From Entrophospora sp. SA101 (lineage: Eukaryota > Glomeromycota > Glomeromycetes > Entrophosporales > Entrophosporaceae): a DNA stretch of 33,729 bases. The notes below the pieces were generated by a model. That model made no database searches, had not been told where the DNA came from, and worked only from the letters and a program-made list of their open reading frames with translations. Location of the stretch: positions 121,564 through 155,292 of the forward strand of contig CAUDNR010004278.1 in NCBI GenBank assembly GCA_958430865.1, in the 5' to 3' direction. The position numbers and the translations under genes are program-made. This document shows, in pieces, positions 10,048 to 21,405 of this stretch. The number at the start of each line of letters is the position of its first letter. The stretch's first letter is position 1.

Positions 10048-10102
10048 CAGTAATACACAAAGGTAGTACGTCAAAGCATAGACTATTTTTTTGACATGAA
10101 GA

Positions 10103-10388
10103 GGTGGTACCCGAAAGTACTAACTATGCGAGAAACTGTTCCAGGATCGAAAAACATAGCATACTTTTGGTAGTAACCCAAGGTAAAATTACAGAAAGAT
10201 ATATACACTTTGATGTACTACCAGTGGTAAACAAATTTTTGATTCGGTAGTACCCAAAAGCACCAACTATACATGAAAGGCTTCCAGAGACCCAAAACAT
10301 AGTATACTCGCGGTAGCACGTCAAGGTAAAATTACTATAGAAATATATATTATAAAATTATGCTTTGGGGTACTACCAAATGAGATAA
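10103..10388. repeat. Two diverged copies of a ~143-bp tandem unit
   Basis: GGTGGTACCCGAAAGTACTA at 10103 and GGTAGTACCCAAAAGCACCA at 10246 open two units. Both share CATAGYATACT, the AAGGTAAAATTAC box, and a closing GTACTACCA. Frames across them are accidental. Confidence 0.65.
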
Positions 10389-10392
10389 CAAT

Positions 10393-10560
10393 TTGGCACT
10401 ACATGCCTCATCCTCGATCGGTATTCGAATGCATCCCGCAAAACCAGATTACGAATACTATTTCGGCACTATGTGCCTCAACCCGGCATTCGAATGCAAC
10501 GTACAAAGCCAAAATACAGATTGCCAATTCGGCACTTCGTGCCTCATCCTCGCAATCGAA
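10393..10560. repeat. Three GGCAC-NNN-GTGCC palindromic repeats
   Basis: GGCACTACATGCCTCATCCT (10395), GGCACTATGTGCCTCAACCC (10465) and GGCACTTCGTGCCTCATCCT (10531) are spaced 66-70 bp. The last two are perfect 5-bp palindromes around a 3-bp loop, the first has one mismatch. They are markedly GC-rich for this window. Confidence 0.75.
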
Positions 10561-11138
10561 AAAGTTGGCAGTTCGTCTAGGAAATGTATTGTTTATAGCG
10601 ATATAAAAAATGTGTATTTTTTACGAATTGGTTTTTTGGCCAAGAAGTGGGGGGTAGAGGTTCTATTTATATGTTTTTGTAGTAATTTATTGGACTGCTA
10701 GTACGACGCAAATGCGGATACTTCCATAATCCCAGAATGGGTCCTCAGATGGGCTCAAATGAAAAAACAATCACGAATTCTTCAAGCCTAAAAGTATGAC
10801 GCAAATGCAAACTCGTCGTACCTCAAAGTACGACAAAAATACGAACCAATCGTACGATAAGTAGTTAACAGTCTACCATAAGTAGGTAACAAAAAAGTCC
10901 AGTACAAAAAGGACTGATTAACATCACTAGTATTTATGTTAATTTTTCTTTTTTTAGTTCTGAGCATTCAAAGTTCTGCTAGTGCAGATAAGATAGATAG
11001 ATGAAGAATGATTGGGAAGATGAAAGCATGGTGAAAAAATTATGAGCACATACTGTATATACTAAATACAATGAATGATTTATTTGATTAATTTTATTAG
11101 ATTTTATAAGTCAATATATGCTGTACATTTTGGGAGGC
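10561..11138. other. Non-coding; TACGACGCAAATGC repeats
   Basis: TACGACGCAAATGC (10702), TATGACGCAAATGC (10796) and TACGACAAAAATACG (10829) are short dispersed repeats, together with AGTAGTTAAC/AGTAGGTAAC. No gene is visible. Confidence 0.45.
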
Positions 11139-11275
11139 ATTCATTTTACTGATAGTTCATTTCACTGACAACTCGGGGTTATATTTAACCTACACATAAT
11201 CAAACAACTAATAAAATGCTAAAATGGTGCACTGCGAGTTGTTGGTAAAATGAACTGTTGGTAAAATGATTATTG
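11139..11275. mobile_element. MITE-like hairpin, ~137 bp
   Basis: Arm 11139-11175 (CATTCATTTTACTGATAGTT... ACAACTCG) pairs imperfectly with 11235-11275 (CGAGTTGTTGGTAAAATGAA ...). Each arm is itself made of two copies of CAGTGAAATGAAC/TTGGTAAAATGA-type words. There is no ORF inside and no clear target duplication. Confidence 0.55.
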
Positions 11276-11499
11276 GTAAAGTAATATGTGCCCATACATT
11301 TTTAGTAATAAAATTTTTTATCTAATTTTTTTTTTAATATTTTTATCATCCTTGATGTTTTTAATATCAATTCTTCCTGGATATGTTCTTTAATCTCTTT
11401 TATTTGTAATCGAAATTTGTTCCATTGATTTTCATAATATCTTCATTCTTTTTTTTGCCTCTTCTTCCAAATAAATATGATCTTTTTTGGTGTCCATGT

Positions 11500-12003
<504 letters not shown>

Positions 12004-13600
12004 AATTATTAATAACAATTTATAAATTATATTATCATGTGACAAAGTTTTAACGGAGCAGTATTATCATTGTGTTTTTAAATAATTCCTATACTACTAA
12101 TTAATCATTATCTATATATTATATAATGCAATAACTGATTTTACAATTACCTCAGGTTTATGACAGCAGCAGACATTTTAATTTTGTCGTTAATTTCACC
12201 GTATCAGATGTGATATCGGAAATTCGTGGCAAATAAAGCAAACAGCACTTCTTTTTGGCTTGGAAGATCTAGAAAAAGATAAATTTAAAAGGCATAAGTT
12301 AGTTAAAGTAATAAGCAGTATATTAAAAGTCTTAAATAAATAAACAAACAAGATATGTAATAAGAGAAGTTGGTCGGGAAATGTGGTAATTACAAGAAAA
12401 GAATATTCATCTGTTGTGTAAACAAGAGTAATAGCAAAAGTAAAAAATATAAAATATTCCCATAAATATGTATTATTCATACTCACAAATGAATAAATAA
12501 AATAAGCGAATGTAATGAATGGAAAATAATTTGTGTATTTTTATGCAATTTGTTCATTACCTTCATTTATTCTTCGTAACGCCTTCCTACACTCCAAAAC
12601 CTCCTTCCCCCATTTTCCCCTCTTCTCTCTCTAATTTTTTCCTTTCATTTGTGTGAAGTCTTTCAATTTCTTTCGCGTATTTTTTTTTTCACCACCTTTT
12701 TTACTTGTTTTATTTTTATTTTTTCCATAAGCAAAAGTCCGATTAATAATCCACAAATAAATTTCAGTGGTGAAAGTGAACATTTTTGTAAATGTCAAAA
12801 GTTCATGTTTATTTTATTGAAGTTTTGTTTTTTTTATAATATTCTTGAAGTTGAATGTTTAAATAAATTGATATTGAAGAAGTGTTGGGAGACTTTCTTA
12901 GAGTATTTGAACCCTGAAATCTTGACAACACTTCGTCTGGTTTTGCAGCAATATTGTCATACATATAAACTTTAGATCTCGTACACGTACGTACGTATGA
13001 GCTTAAATTTTTTAGTACATTGTACGAACATATCATGTGATTTTTGATAATTTTTATTGGTTGATATATATATGTTAAATTCGTCAAACCTTGTCACAGC
13101 GAACTATAATATAGGACTTACAAAATAATATTTTATTACCACAGAAAAATAATAATGTATATAATACTACTACATAGTAACAAGGATTTAAATAAGCATA
13201 TATAACATGATAATCAGTTTTTTCTGATAATGAAGTAGTATTACGGCCCCAATTACAACATCTGGTAATCCATTAATTATAGTAATAGGATTATCGGTTT
13301 AATAATAATATTATTATAGAATTTTACAAAGTAATATTTTGTCACCGCAGAAAATCATCGTTCCTGATACATCGTACATTCGTACGTACGTACATATGTA
13401 AAAATTCCTCTTACAGGTGTACGACCACAACGAAACTGTACGAACTCAATGGTACGTACGAAGATTCTTCTCGTACAGAGAAATTGCACAACCCTGTCAT
13501 AAATAGTATAAAAAAGTTGCAAAATCAAAAGATGGGATTTATTTTCTTTCCATCAATTTTATGTATTTATATTTTTTTTTTTTTGCTAAAAATTTTACAT
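12004..13600. other. Non-coding; CGTACG-rich patch
   Basis: No real gene is seen; open frames at 12196-12486 and 12649-12975 lack a credible ATG context or family likeness. ACGTACGTACGT-type words cluster at 12976-13000, 13379-13396 and 13430-13465. Confidence 0.5.
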
Positions 13601-13650
13601 GTTTATTATAAAAAGAAGAATCAATAAAAAATTATTATTATAAAAGTCAA

Positions 13651-15751
13651 TTATTCTTTTTTCAATTTATTTTTCACTAGATTGAATAAAAATTTAACAA
13701 AAATCAAATGAATTAATTTATAAATTGTGAAGATACTAATTACAAGAATAACTAATGCTATTGCAAATAAAGCAAGATAAATGTCTAAATAATTTCCTTT
13801 GATAAATCCCATTCTTGTGCTAGGTGAGATCCATTCATTTAAATATGTGCTATCAATCTCACCATTATTATTATCACTAGAATTATTATTGCTGATGTTA
13901 CTGATTAATTTTTCCTTTAATTCATTTGATTTAATCACATGTTCAATCAAATCAGCAGCTCTATGTTTTCTCTTACTATTAATTCTAGTCAAGGATTTCA
14001 TTCTTTCACTATTTATCTTAAATTTCTCTTCAGATAATAATCGTCGGATTTTTATTAAAATTTCTTTAACATTTAACTTTGTCTTGCTTAAAGTCAAAGA
14101 AACACCAGCCATATTTTCCAGTCTTTCAGCATTTCCATGTTGATCAAGAGCAATTGGCATCACCAACATAGGTTTACCATTATACATAGCTTCATGGCTA
14201 CTGCCTGCTCCAGCATGACTTAAAAACAGTTTACAATTCTCATGTGCCAAAATTGAGAATTGTGGTGCAAATGATAATATTTGAATATTTGGATGTTGGT
14301 TGTTGATTATATACATTGTATTGAGTTCTTTGCCATTTGATAAAGTTATGGTTTCAGGTATTTCTTCAACTCCTACAGTTGCTAATCCCCAGATCACACC
14401 ATCGATCACACCATTCTCTGTTGCTTCAATAAATGATTGTAATAATATTCCAATATTTTTTTTTGTAGTATATACAAATGTGCCAAGTGATATAAACATT
14501 GTACGTGGATGGTTATCTAGAAATGTTTTCACTTCTGGTGTTAATGGTGGATAATTATCTGACAATATAGGTCCAATTTCCTAGTACAAATAATTTAACT
14601 TAATTTTTTTTTTTGAAAATAAAATCAAAAGAAAATAATGAGTTTACCGTATAAACTGGTGATAATGGTGTTGGAAGATCAAATCCAAAAAATGTATCAG
14701 CCAAAAATAATTTGTTTTTAATTCTTGCATATGGATGACTTGTAGGGGAGATACCTAATTTGGCTCTTAATTCATTTAAATGTGAAATGGCAGAGCGAGT
14801 TGTCCAAACTACCTCGAACTTTGGAATTACAAAACATCTAAGTCTTTCTAAAAATGATTCATTTTCCAGATTTACTTTACAACCATACATTGGATCAGAT
14901 TTATACGGGATTCCATGAACTCCTATAATAATAAAAACAATTTTAACAGTGTTATTAATATTAATAATTATTTAATTATTTTTTTACTAACTTGATAACG
15001 AACTTCCCAAATTAACTGCGGGTTTCTTCAATTTCCAAGCCACATCTAAACACACTTCATTCTGTATCAAATCACACAAGAACAAATCTGGTTTCAACTC
15101 ATTGAACACTCTTTCGTAAACATAATAACTGTTTAAATAAAGACTATATGCATGTTCAAAATAACTGGGGAAAAAGCTCATTATAGAGGGTGGATCTTCA
15201 TACATTATTTTTTTCCAACCAGCAATATCTTTGAAATCAAATTTCGGTCCTGTAGAATAGTGTTTAATCTTTTCATATTTAGTATAATGATTATTTTCAG
15301 GAGAAATCAATGTAACCTAAAAAAAAAAAAGTGGATTGGTATAAATTTTTTTTTATGAAAAAACAGAATTAAAAAATTAATTTATTGCAAACATTATAAC
15401 CACGTTCAACTAAAATTTTAGATATTTCTAGCAATGGTGCTAAATGACTCAATCCTAAATTAATATATATTCTTTAATATAATAATAATCACCATAATAA
15501 TAATCATAATAATAATAATACAATGCACCTCCAATAAAAGATCCTACTATGATATTTTTAACTCTTGGATTGTCGCGTTCAACTTCCAATGGTTTGCTTA
15601 AATAATTCAATTCATTGGCGTTGATCAATAATGAATTTACAATTAAATAAATCAACAATAAATGCATTAAGGGATAATATTTTGATGATTTTATCATGAT
15701 TATTGATGAAATTAATTTATGAATTGAATGAAAAAAATTATTTTTCCCCAT
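13651..15751 (-). CDS. UDP-glycosyltransferase (UGT/GT1-like), membrane anchored
   Basis: Five exons on the minus strand: 15751-15529, 15454-15393, 15316-14992, 14922-14648, 14580-13651, joined by 67-76-nt GT-AG introns. They sum to 1815 nt, a 604-aa protein without frame breaks. A hydrophobic N-terminal segment (HLLLIYLIVNSLLINA) suggests ER targeting. Next come VGSFIGGLSHLAPLLEISKI and LVERGYNVTLISPENNH, the acceptor-side Rossmann start typical of UGTs. The C-terminal half holds MFISLGTF, NIQILSFAPQFSILAH, and the donor-sugar signature KLFLSHAGAGSSHEAMYNGK with MLVMPIALDQHGNAERL. A single membrane span (YLALFAIALVILVISIFTIY) and a lysine-rich end close the protein, as in ER-resident UGTs. 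By family it should move a sugar from a UDP-sugar to a lipophilic acceptor such as a sterol; the acceptor is not predictable here. A second Met at about residue 19 is an alternative start. Confidence 0.9.
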
Positions 15752-16114
15752 CAGTAAAAAATTTTAACAATTTAAATACAAAATAAACAAGTTTTACCCT
15801 ATTTTAATCGCTTAAATTAGATCTTCTTATTTTTGGTAAAGCATAGTTTCTAATAATATTACATAGTATGTATTTCTCTCAGTAACAATTATTAAAGGAG
15901 TAAAACAAATTCCAATTTTGGAATATTTGGAAAATCTTTATTTATAATGTTAAAATCTGTGTTGACAACAATCAAAAAAAATTATATTATTTATTTAATG
16001 GTAGAGTAACTACCAAAACAAACACCAATTATATAATCAATAATAAAAAAGCCAAATTATTTAAAGCTCGTACATTCTCTTTTTCATTTAAAATAGCTTC
16101 AGGGTGCTGAACTA
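15752..16114. other. UGT upstream region, non-coding
   Basis: AT-rich with no convincing ORF. It should contain the UGT promoter but no motif stands out. Confidence 0.4.
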
Positions 16115-16291
16115 GTAGATTCAAATGACAAGGTTATTGGTTGCGTTACTTGTAATAATTATGATAGTTATACAAATGAGATTTCAAATTTACAAAGGCA
16201 TTCCTGTGACAAGTCAAAAATTACTCCATTTTTGAGAAAAGAAATTCCAGCAAATGTTAAAGAATCAACAAAAAATTTGGACACGGGTTAA
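16115..16291 (+). pseudogene. BED-type zinc-finger fossil of a hAT-like transposase
   Basis: The frame from 16115 reads VDSNDKVIGCVTCNNYDSY, then ISNLQRHSCDKSKITPFL, to a TAA at 16289-16291. The spacing C-x2-C ... H-x3-C is that of the BED finger that opens many hAT transposases. No start codon or continuation with a DDE/RNase-H core follows. It is distinct from the intact hAT at 25176. Confidence 0.55.
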
Positions 16292-17367
16292 GGGATTTTG
16301 TGAAATTGGTTGGGGCTTGGACTCGATCATTATTATCTATATAGGATTCTAACAGGCAAGAAATTGATTTTGTTGCAATGAACAATAAACGTAAATGGTT
16401 GTTTGGATGGATGGGCAAATCTTTGGGCGCTGGAAAATCATTCATCATAAAACTTTGTGCTCGTGTATATAGATGCAAGCATTGGATTTCTAGTATATAA
16501 AATAATTTGCTATTGGCTTTATGTGATGTGGAATTTGACCTTCTTTTTTACCCAATCTTCAATATGATTGGCCGGCACTTCAATAAAAAACGCGCACGTT
16601 CTTTTTTGTCAAAAAAGATCTTGGTATTACCCAACACAGACCACGACTTACCAATTCGAGTTAAAGCAACATTCGCAGTTCATCGCAAAGGTGCACAAAT
16701 GAACCGAAGAACCACATAATTACCGCATGTGAAAATAGATATTTCTCAAATTAGAGTAGCATTTGATGTTATCCAATTAAGGTTGTGGGCGAAACCTCCA
16801 GGAATCAATAAACAGAATTTTTATAGGTTACACATTAATTGTTTATTAGAGTTTCGGCAGAGTTTCGCATTTGTGGATTTTGTCAATTGTCAGAGTTTTG
16901 ACAAAGTATATATACTAATTGTTCATTAGAGTTTCGACAGATTTTCGACAGTCACTAAGAGGTTTCGGCAAGCAACTTACTTCCAATGCTCATCATTGAA
17001 TAACTAAAGATTCATGTAATTACATTGATACAATGAGAAGATGACTAATTTGTAATTACAAACCAAAGTTCTTATTTAGAAGGTGTTTTCTCTTTCTAAA
17101 TTAAGGATAATAATCCAACTTGCAAAAGGCAAAGTAAGAATTTATTAACAGAAATAATAATAATAATAATTATTATTATTATTATCCTGCAGAAACCACA
17201 TGATTGTGGTCACCATTTCTTAAAAACATGAAATGTAGATGTTACACAGGAATAAAGTCACGACTTTTGGAGGTTTGATCAACATCATCAAAAGAAAAAT
17301 TATGAAAAAAAAATTTTTCAAGTATAAAAAAATAAATTCAAAATAATCAAGATAACAATTGGTAATA
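16292..17367. other. Intergenic, decayed repeats
   Basis: Open frames at 16507-16719 and 16729-16929 resemble no family I know. TTGTTYATTAGAGTTTCGRC occurs at about 16837 and 16918. A (TAA)n/(TTA)n palindrome lies at about 17155-17185. The last ~100 bp should include the NAC-alpha promoter and leader. Confidence 0.45.
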
Positions 17368-18437
17368 ATGTCAGATACTCCTATTAAAGCAGAAGAAAAA
17401 AATAATGATAATACAATAATTCAAGAAAGCGAAGAAAATGCTAATAAAGATAGTAAAATTGTAGAAGAGGAAAGTATAAAACAAGATGATAATGATAAAA
17501 AATCGGCAACCACCGCCACCATTACCACTAGTGGTGATACCGCTACTGCTAAAAAAAATGCAACAGTTGAAAGTGGGGAGGACTCAGATTTAGACGATGA
17601 TGATATGCCCGAGCTAGCAGAAGAACAAGGAGTATTACCACCTGATATTTCATCATTAAATTTTGAAAATATTCTTGGCGGCGGTGGCAGTGGTGGTTCT
17701 GCAAAAAATCAAACTCGTGGAGAAAAAAAAGCTCGAAAAGCAATGCAAAAGTTGGGATTGGTACCTGTTCCTGGTATCACTAGAGTTACAATCAAAAGAG
17801 CAAAAAATGTAAGATTGAAATTATCAATTAGTTAACATATGAATTATTATTTATTTATTTATTTATTGAATATTATCAATTAATATATTATTTAGATGCT
17901 TTTCGTTGTTTCTAATGCTGACGTTTACAAATCATCGAATTCTGATTGTTACATTGTATTTGGTGAAGCCAAGGCCGAAGACCTCAATTCTCAAGCTCAA
18001 GCAAATGCTGCGCAACAATTTCAAAATTCTGCTGAAACTACAACTGCTGCTGCTACTACATCTAAAGAAATTGCTAAAGTCGAAGAATCAATCGAAGAAG
18101 ATTCAACGGCTATTGATGAAACTAATGTAGAAGCTAAAGATATTGAATTGGTTATGCAACAGACTGTAAGTATAGAAATAAGGAGTAGTAAAGGGAGAAG
18201 AGGTTTAGGGATGAATTGTGAGGTTGGAAAAGTAAAACTTTATTTATTTATACATTTATTTTTTTTTTTTAGAATTGTTCTCGTGCTAGAGCTGTTAAAG
18301 CTCTAAAGAATAACAAAAACGATATTATTAATGCTATTATGGTAATGTGATAATATGTTATATTATAATATGGTAGATATATATTGCAATGTGAATTATT
18401 AATTTATTAATTTATTTTTTTATAGGCGTTACAATAA
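17368..18437 (+). CDS. EGD2: Nascent polypeptide-associated complex subunit alpha
   Basis: Four phase-0 exons: 17368-17808, 17896-18165, 18273-18341 and 18426-18437, total 792 nt, 263 aa. The start is ATG 17368 ([11 protein letters not shown]); the frame opens slightly earlier with TTG but ATG fits the usual acidic leader. After a long acidic N-terminus comes the NAC domain: [31 protein letters not shown], then across the intron [20 protein letters not shown] and [19 protein letters not shown]. The C-terminus is the UBA domain: [36 protein letters not shown]. With the beta subunit it forms the ribosome-bound heterodimer that shields emerging chains from mistargeting. The protein is longer than yeast Egd2 (174 aa) because of the N-terminal acidic extension and a Ser/Thr/Ala-rich linker before the UBA. 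The last exon is just 12 nt including the stop. Confidence 0.96.
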
Positions 18438-18636
18438 ATATATTATATTTCCTTCTCTATATATATGTGTATATATATATATATTGTTAATTAAATAATT
18501 TATAATTTTTATTTGCTATAATTTATTTATTTATAAATGTCATTATGATAGCATCACAACTTCCAATTATTGTGATTGTTATTAAAAACATTAAAGTAAA
18601 GATTATCCAAACTTTTTCACAATTTTTATTTTCCAA
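18438..18636. other. NAC-alpha 3' region
   Basis: Short intergenic stretch between convergent genes with a TATATATA microsatellite at about 18460-18485. Nothing else seen. Confidence 0.5.
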
Positions 18637-20215
18637 TTTACTCCATCAAAAAAACCTCAACCATAAACAATAATGGCATAACAACCAATAATGTGCCATT
18701 AGCCAATGCACCTAATAATGACATAACATCAGCAAAATAAGGTATCAATATTGCAATATAAACTTCCATGTCAGCAGTTACAACACGTAACAATGACCAA
18801 TAAATGAATTCTCATAGTTGACCCAATTTATTCTTGTTGATATTAAAATAATTTTCTAATTCCAATGAGGATGCTGTCTGATAAATTGGCAATGCAAATA
18901 TCACATGTAGTGTTATTGATATTATTATAATGTTTATTTAATATTCCATCAGGTAAATTTAAATAAATTGGTGATTTGACATTATTTCCATAAGTTAAAT
19001 AACCAAAAAATCCAATTATTAGATATATAACATTGTAATTGTAAACATTGAATATGAGATTACTTTGGCCAGTTTTGTGGTTTTTTTCATGCTAAATAAA
19101 TTAAAGGAGCAGAAAAGTGTTAATTAATTAATCAATTAATCACAAATGAATTGATTGAATATTTAATTACTTTGCTTTAACATAAGGATAAACTATATTC
19201 CCACCATAACTAAAACTGACAGTTTCAAGTGAAATTGGTAAATACCTTATGATGACTATATCATGTAGGTTCTCTTTGTTATCAGGATAATCAATAATTG
19301 GAATTATCGCCACAACCAAAATAACCAAAAGACTGAAATTTTTTTGGTTAGAAAAAAATTAGAAAAATTTTGAATTTTAAAAATTTATTAATAAAGTTCT
19401 TTAAAAACACACATACCTCAGTAATGCAACATCTTTCATGGTTTTTAATAGTATGTATGGAATACATATTATACCTGCCACTAAATTTCTCATTCCAAAA
19501 TCAAATTTAGAAAATAACATTTGCAAATTATCACCAATCAATATCAAATAAAGTATTGGTGTGCCAACACTTATAACTAGAGAAAAATTCAACCACCACC
19601 AATCCGACTCTACCAAATGCATCATATGCTAATTCAGACATTGGATTCTTATGATGGCTTCTATTATTATCAAACTCAGATGTTAAAAAAATCAAAATAC
19701 ATGAAATTAACTGGATATTATTATTACACAACAAAATAGTTACCCATTGTAGTATAAAAATTCAATGAATTTTATATTTGCATAGGTTGTCATTACAGCT
19801 GTTAAAATCAAAAACAAGATGGTAATCCATCCACCTTGTTGTATAGCATAGGGAATGCCCAAAGTTCCTGCTCCTGCACAATACATCTGTGATTATTTGG
19901 AAATTGAAAAATTGAAGTTAATAGTACTTATTCACTATTAATAGTAATGATAATAATTATAAAACTCACACACAACCAATAAATGCATTCCAATCAGATT
20001 CTTTCCCTCCTTCTTCCCTTCATTATTATTATCAATTTCATCAACAATCGAATAATCTTTTTCAAATAATTTAGAAAAATTAAAAATTAAATTAAATAAA
20101 ATATCTAATATCTATCATATTATAATATAAATTTATGCTAACTGTTTGGTATTGTTTCATAATTATAATTATTGTTACCTCCACTCAAAATGCTGCTTCT
20201 ATTATTACTCATCAT
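18637..20215 (-). pseudogene. Amino-acid transporter (AAAP/Aa_trans family), decayed
   Basis: Minus-strand exons are still traceable. Start at 20215 (MMSNNRSSILSGG), and DWNAFIGC near 19990. Exon 19886-19744 has MYCAGAGTLGIPYAIQQGGW, the AAAP first-helix signature. Exon 19674-19417 has PMSELAYDAFGRVG and VGTPILYLILIGDNLQ. Exon 19332-19171 has LPISLETVSFSYGGNIVYPY. The last block from 19091 has KLAKVISYSMFT, GYLTYGNNVKSPIYL, FALPIYQTASSLELENYF and a final membrane span. Frames break at least four times: near 20010, in the T-run at 19582-19588, near 19020 and near 18920, plus in-frame stops. AAAP proteins are H+-coupled amino-acid carriers with about 11 spans. So many breaks argue for a dead gene rather than sequencing error, although homopolymer errors could account for some. 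Confidence 0.8.
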
Positions 20216-20799
20216 TAAATTTTTTCCAAATAGAAACCATTTGATCTATTTTACATCCTATTTATAGAAAAAAAGATTGATAATAACAACACACGATTAC
20301 TTGGTATATATTTTTTTATCAATTTTAAAGACAGAGAAAATTTTTGCAGACACAAAGGAATTACAATCAATCAATAACAACAATGGCTCGTAGTACAAGC
20401 GGTGAAAGCCATAACACTAAATCTAATAAATGTAGATTTTTTTTTGCAAATAACACAGACTATAAAATTTAATTAAACAGATTCATTAGAATTTTCAAAA
20501 TCTATGATTTCTCTAGTAACTAACATATTGATATTAAAGCCCATATCCGATGGGGGTTTTAATAAACCAATCACTTTCATCAATAGTTTTTTTAGTAACT
20601 TTCTTGATTATGAAAAAGTATTTGAATTTATATTTTCAGCCAACAATTTTACTTGTTCATGCAAACCCTGAAAACACAAAAAGTGTCATGCAAAAATATA
20701 CCATGAAACTTAAAGCAAAAATAAAAATGTAACGCCCTGTGTGCCTCCAATGCAATCAAGTGTGTTGACGTAGATATTAATTAACAGTGGCATAGATGG
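20216..20799. other. Intergenic; possible orphan 5' exon
   Basis: ATG at 20383 opens MARSTSGESHNTKSNK with a good AACA-type context but runs out within 30 codons. A plus frame ending at 20732 (NPENTKSVMQKYTMKLKAK) looks mildly coding but unlinked. I do not recognise either. Confidence 0.3.
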
Positions 20800-21105
20800 T
20801 TTTGTTAGAAATCAGAAACATCGTAACTGGTCATTCATTTCCGCTGATATTTGATAACCGACCAATGAATTTGTTAGAAATCAGAAACATCATGACCAGT
20901 CATTCATTTCCGTTGATATTTGTTAACCGACCAATGAATTTGTTAGAAATCAGAAACATCATAACCGGTCATTCATTTCCGCTGATGTTTGATAACTGAC
21001 CAATGAATTTGTTGGAAATCAGAAACATGCATGACCAGTCATTCATTTCCGCTGATATTTGATAACTGACCAATGAATTTGTTAGGGAACAGAAACATCA
21101 TGACT
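20800..21105. repeat. 69-bp minisatellite, about 4.5 copies
   Basis: The unit runs from AATTTGTTAGAAATCAGAAA through CATTCATTTCCGCTGATATT to GACCAATG, with starts near 20800, 20869, 20938, 21007 and 21076. Since 69 is divisible by three, the plus frame 20796-20999 repeats a 23-residue block containing LLEIRNI..GHSFPLIFDNRP. The fourth copy gains a base (ACATGCATGACC), which breaks the frame. Whether it was ever translated is unclear. Confidence 0.85.
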
Positions 21106-21405
21106 AGAGCTTATGTATGAACTGGCTTAGTGTTCCATGTCACAATCAAAAAAGGAAACAAAATGGTCGTAAAGGCGGTTGCAATCACTTTTATATGATG
21201 CAAAGGTGGTAGCAACCATCATCAAAAGTTGCAGCCGGTATCCTTAATGCCTACGATGTTCTTCGTAACAAATCGGTACAATTGATTTATGTAATCGTTC
21301 GTATTGCAAAACACCACAGGCTGGGTTATGCATCTGCCACAATTCAATCCAATTCTCTATAAAATGTAGAAGTTAAGCCAAAAACTATTACTATTGAAAA
21401 AAAAA
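21106..21405. other. Intergenic, weak coding remnants
   Basis: Frames such as KVAAGILNAYDVLRNKS near 21225-21275 look coding-like but have no start, stop or family. Confidence 0.3.

Noticed and set aside
10124..10701. Several ORFs over the tandem repeats
   Set aside because: Frames run over tandem and palindromic repeats and are on both strands at once.
12196..12975. ORFs of 96 and 108 aa
   Set aside because: Low-complexity hydrophobic text from T-rich DNA; the second opens at TTG. No splice or family support.
19401..19734. Two separate small minus genes
   Set aside because: They are adjacent frames of one transporter exon split by a frameshift in a T-run.
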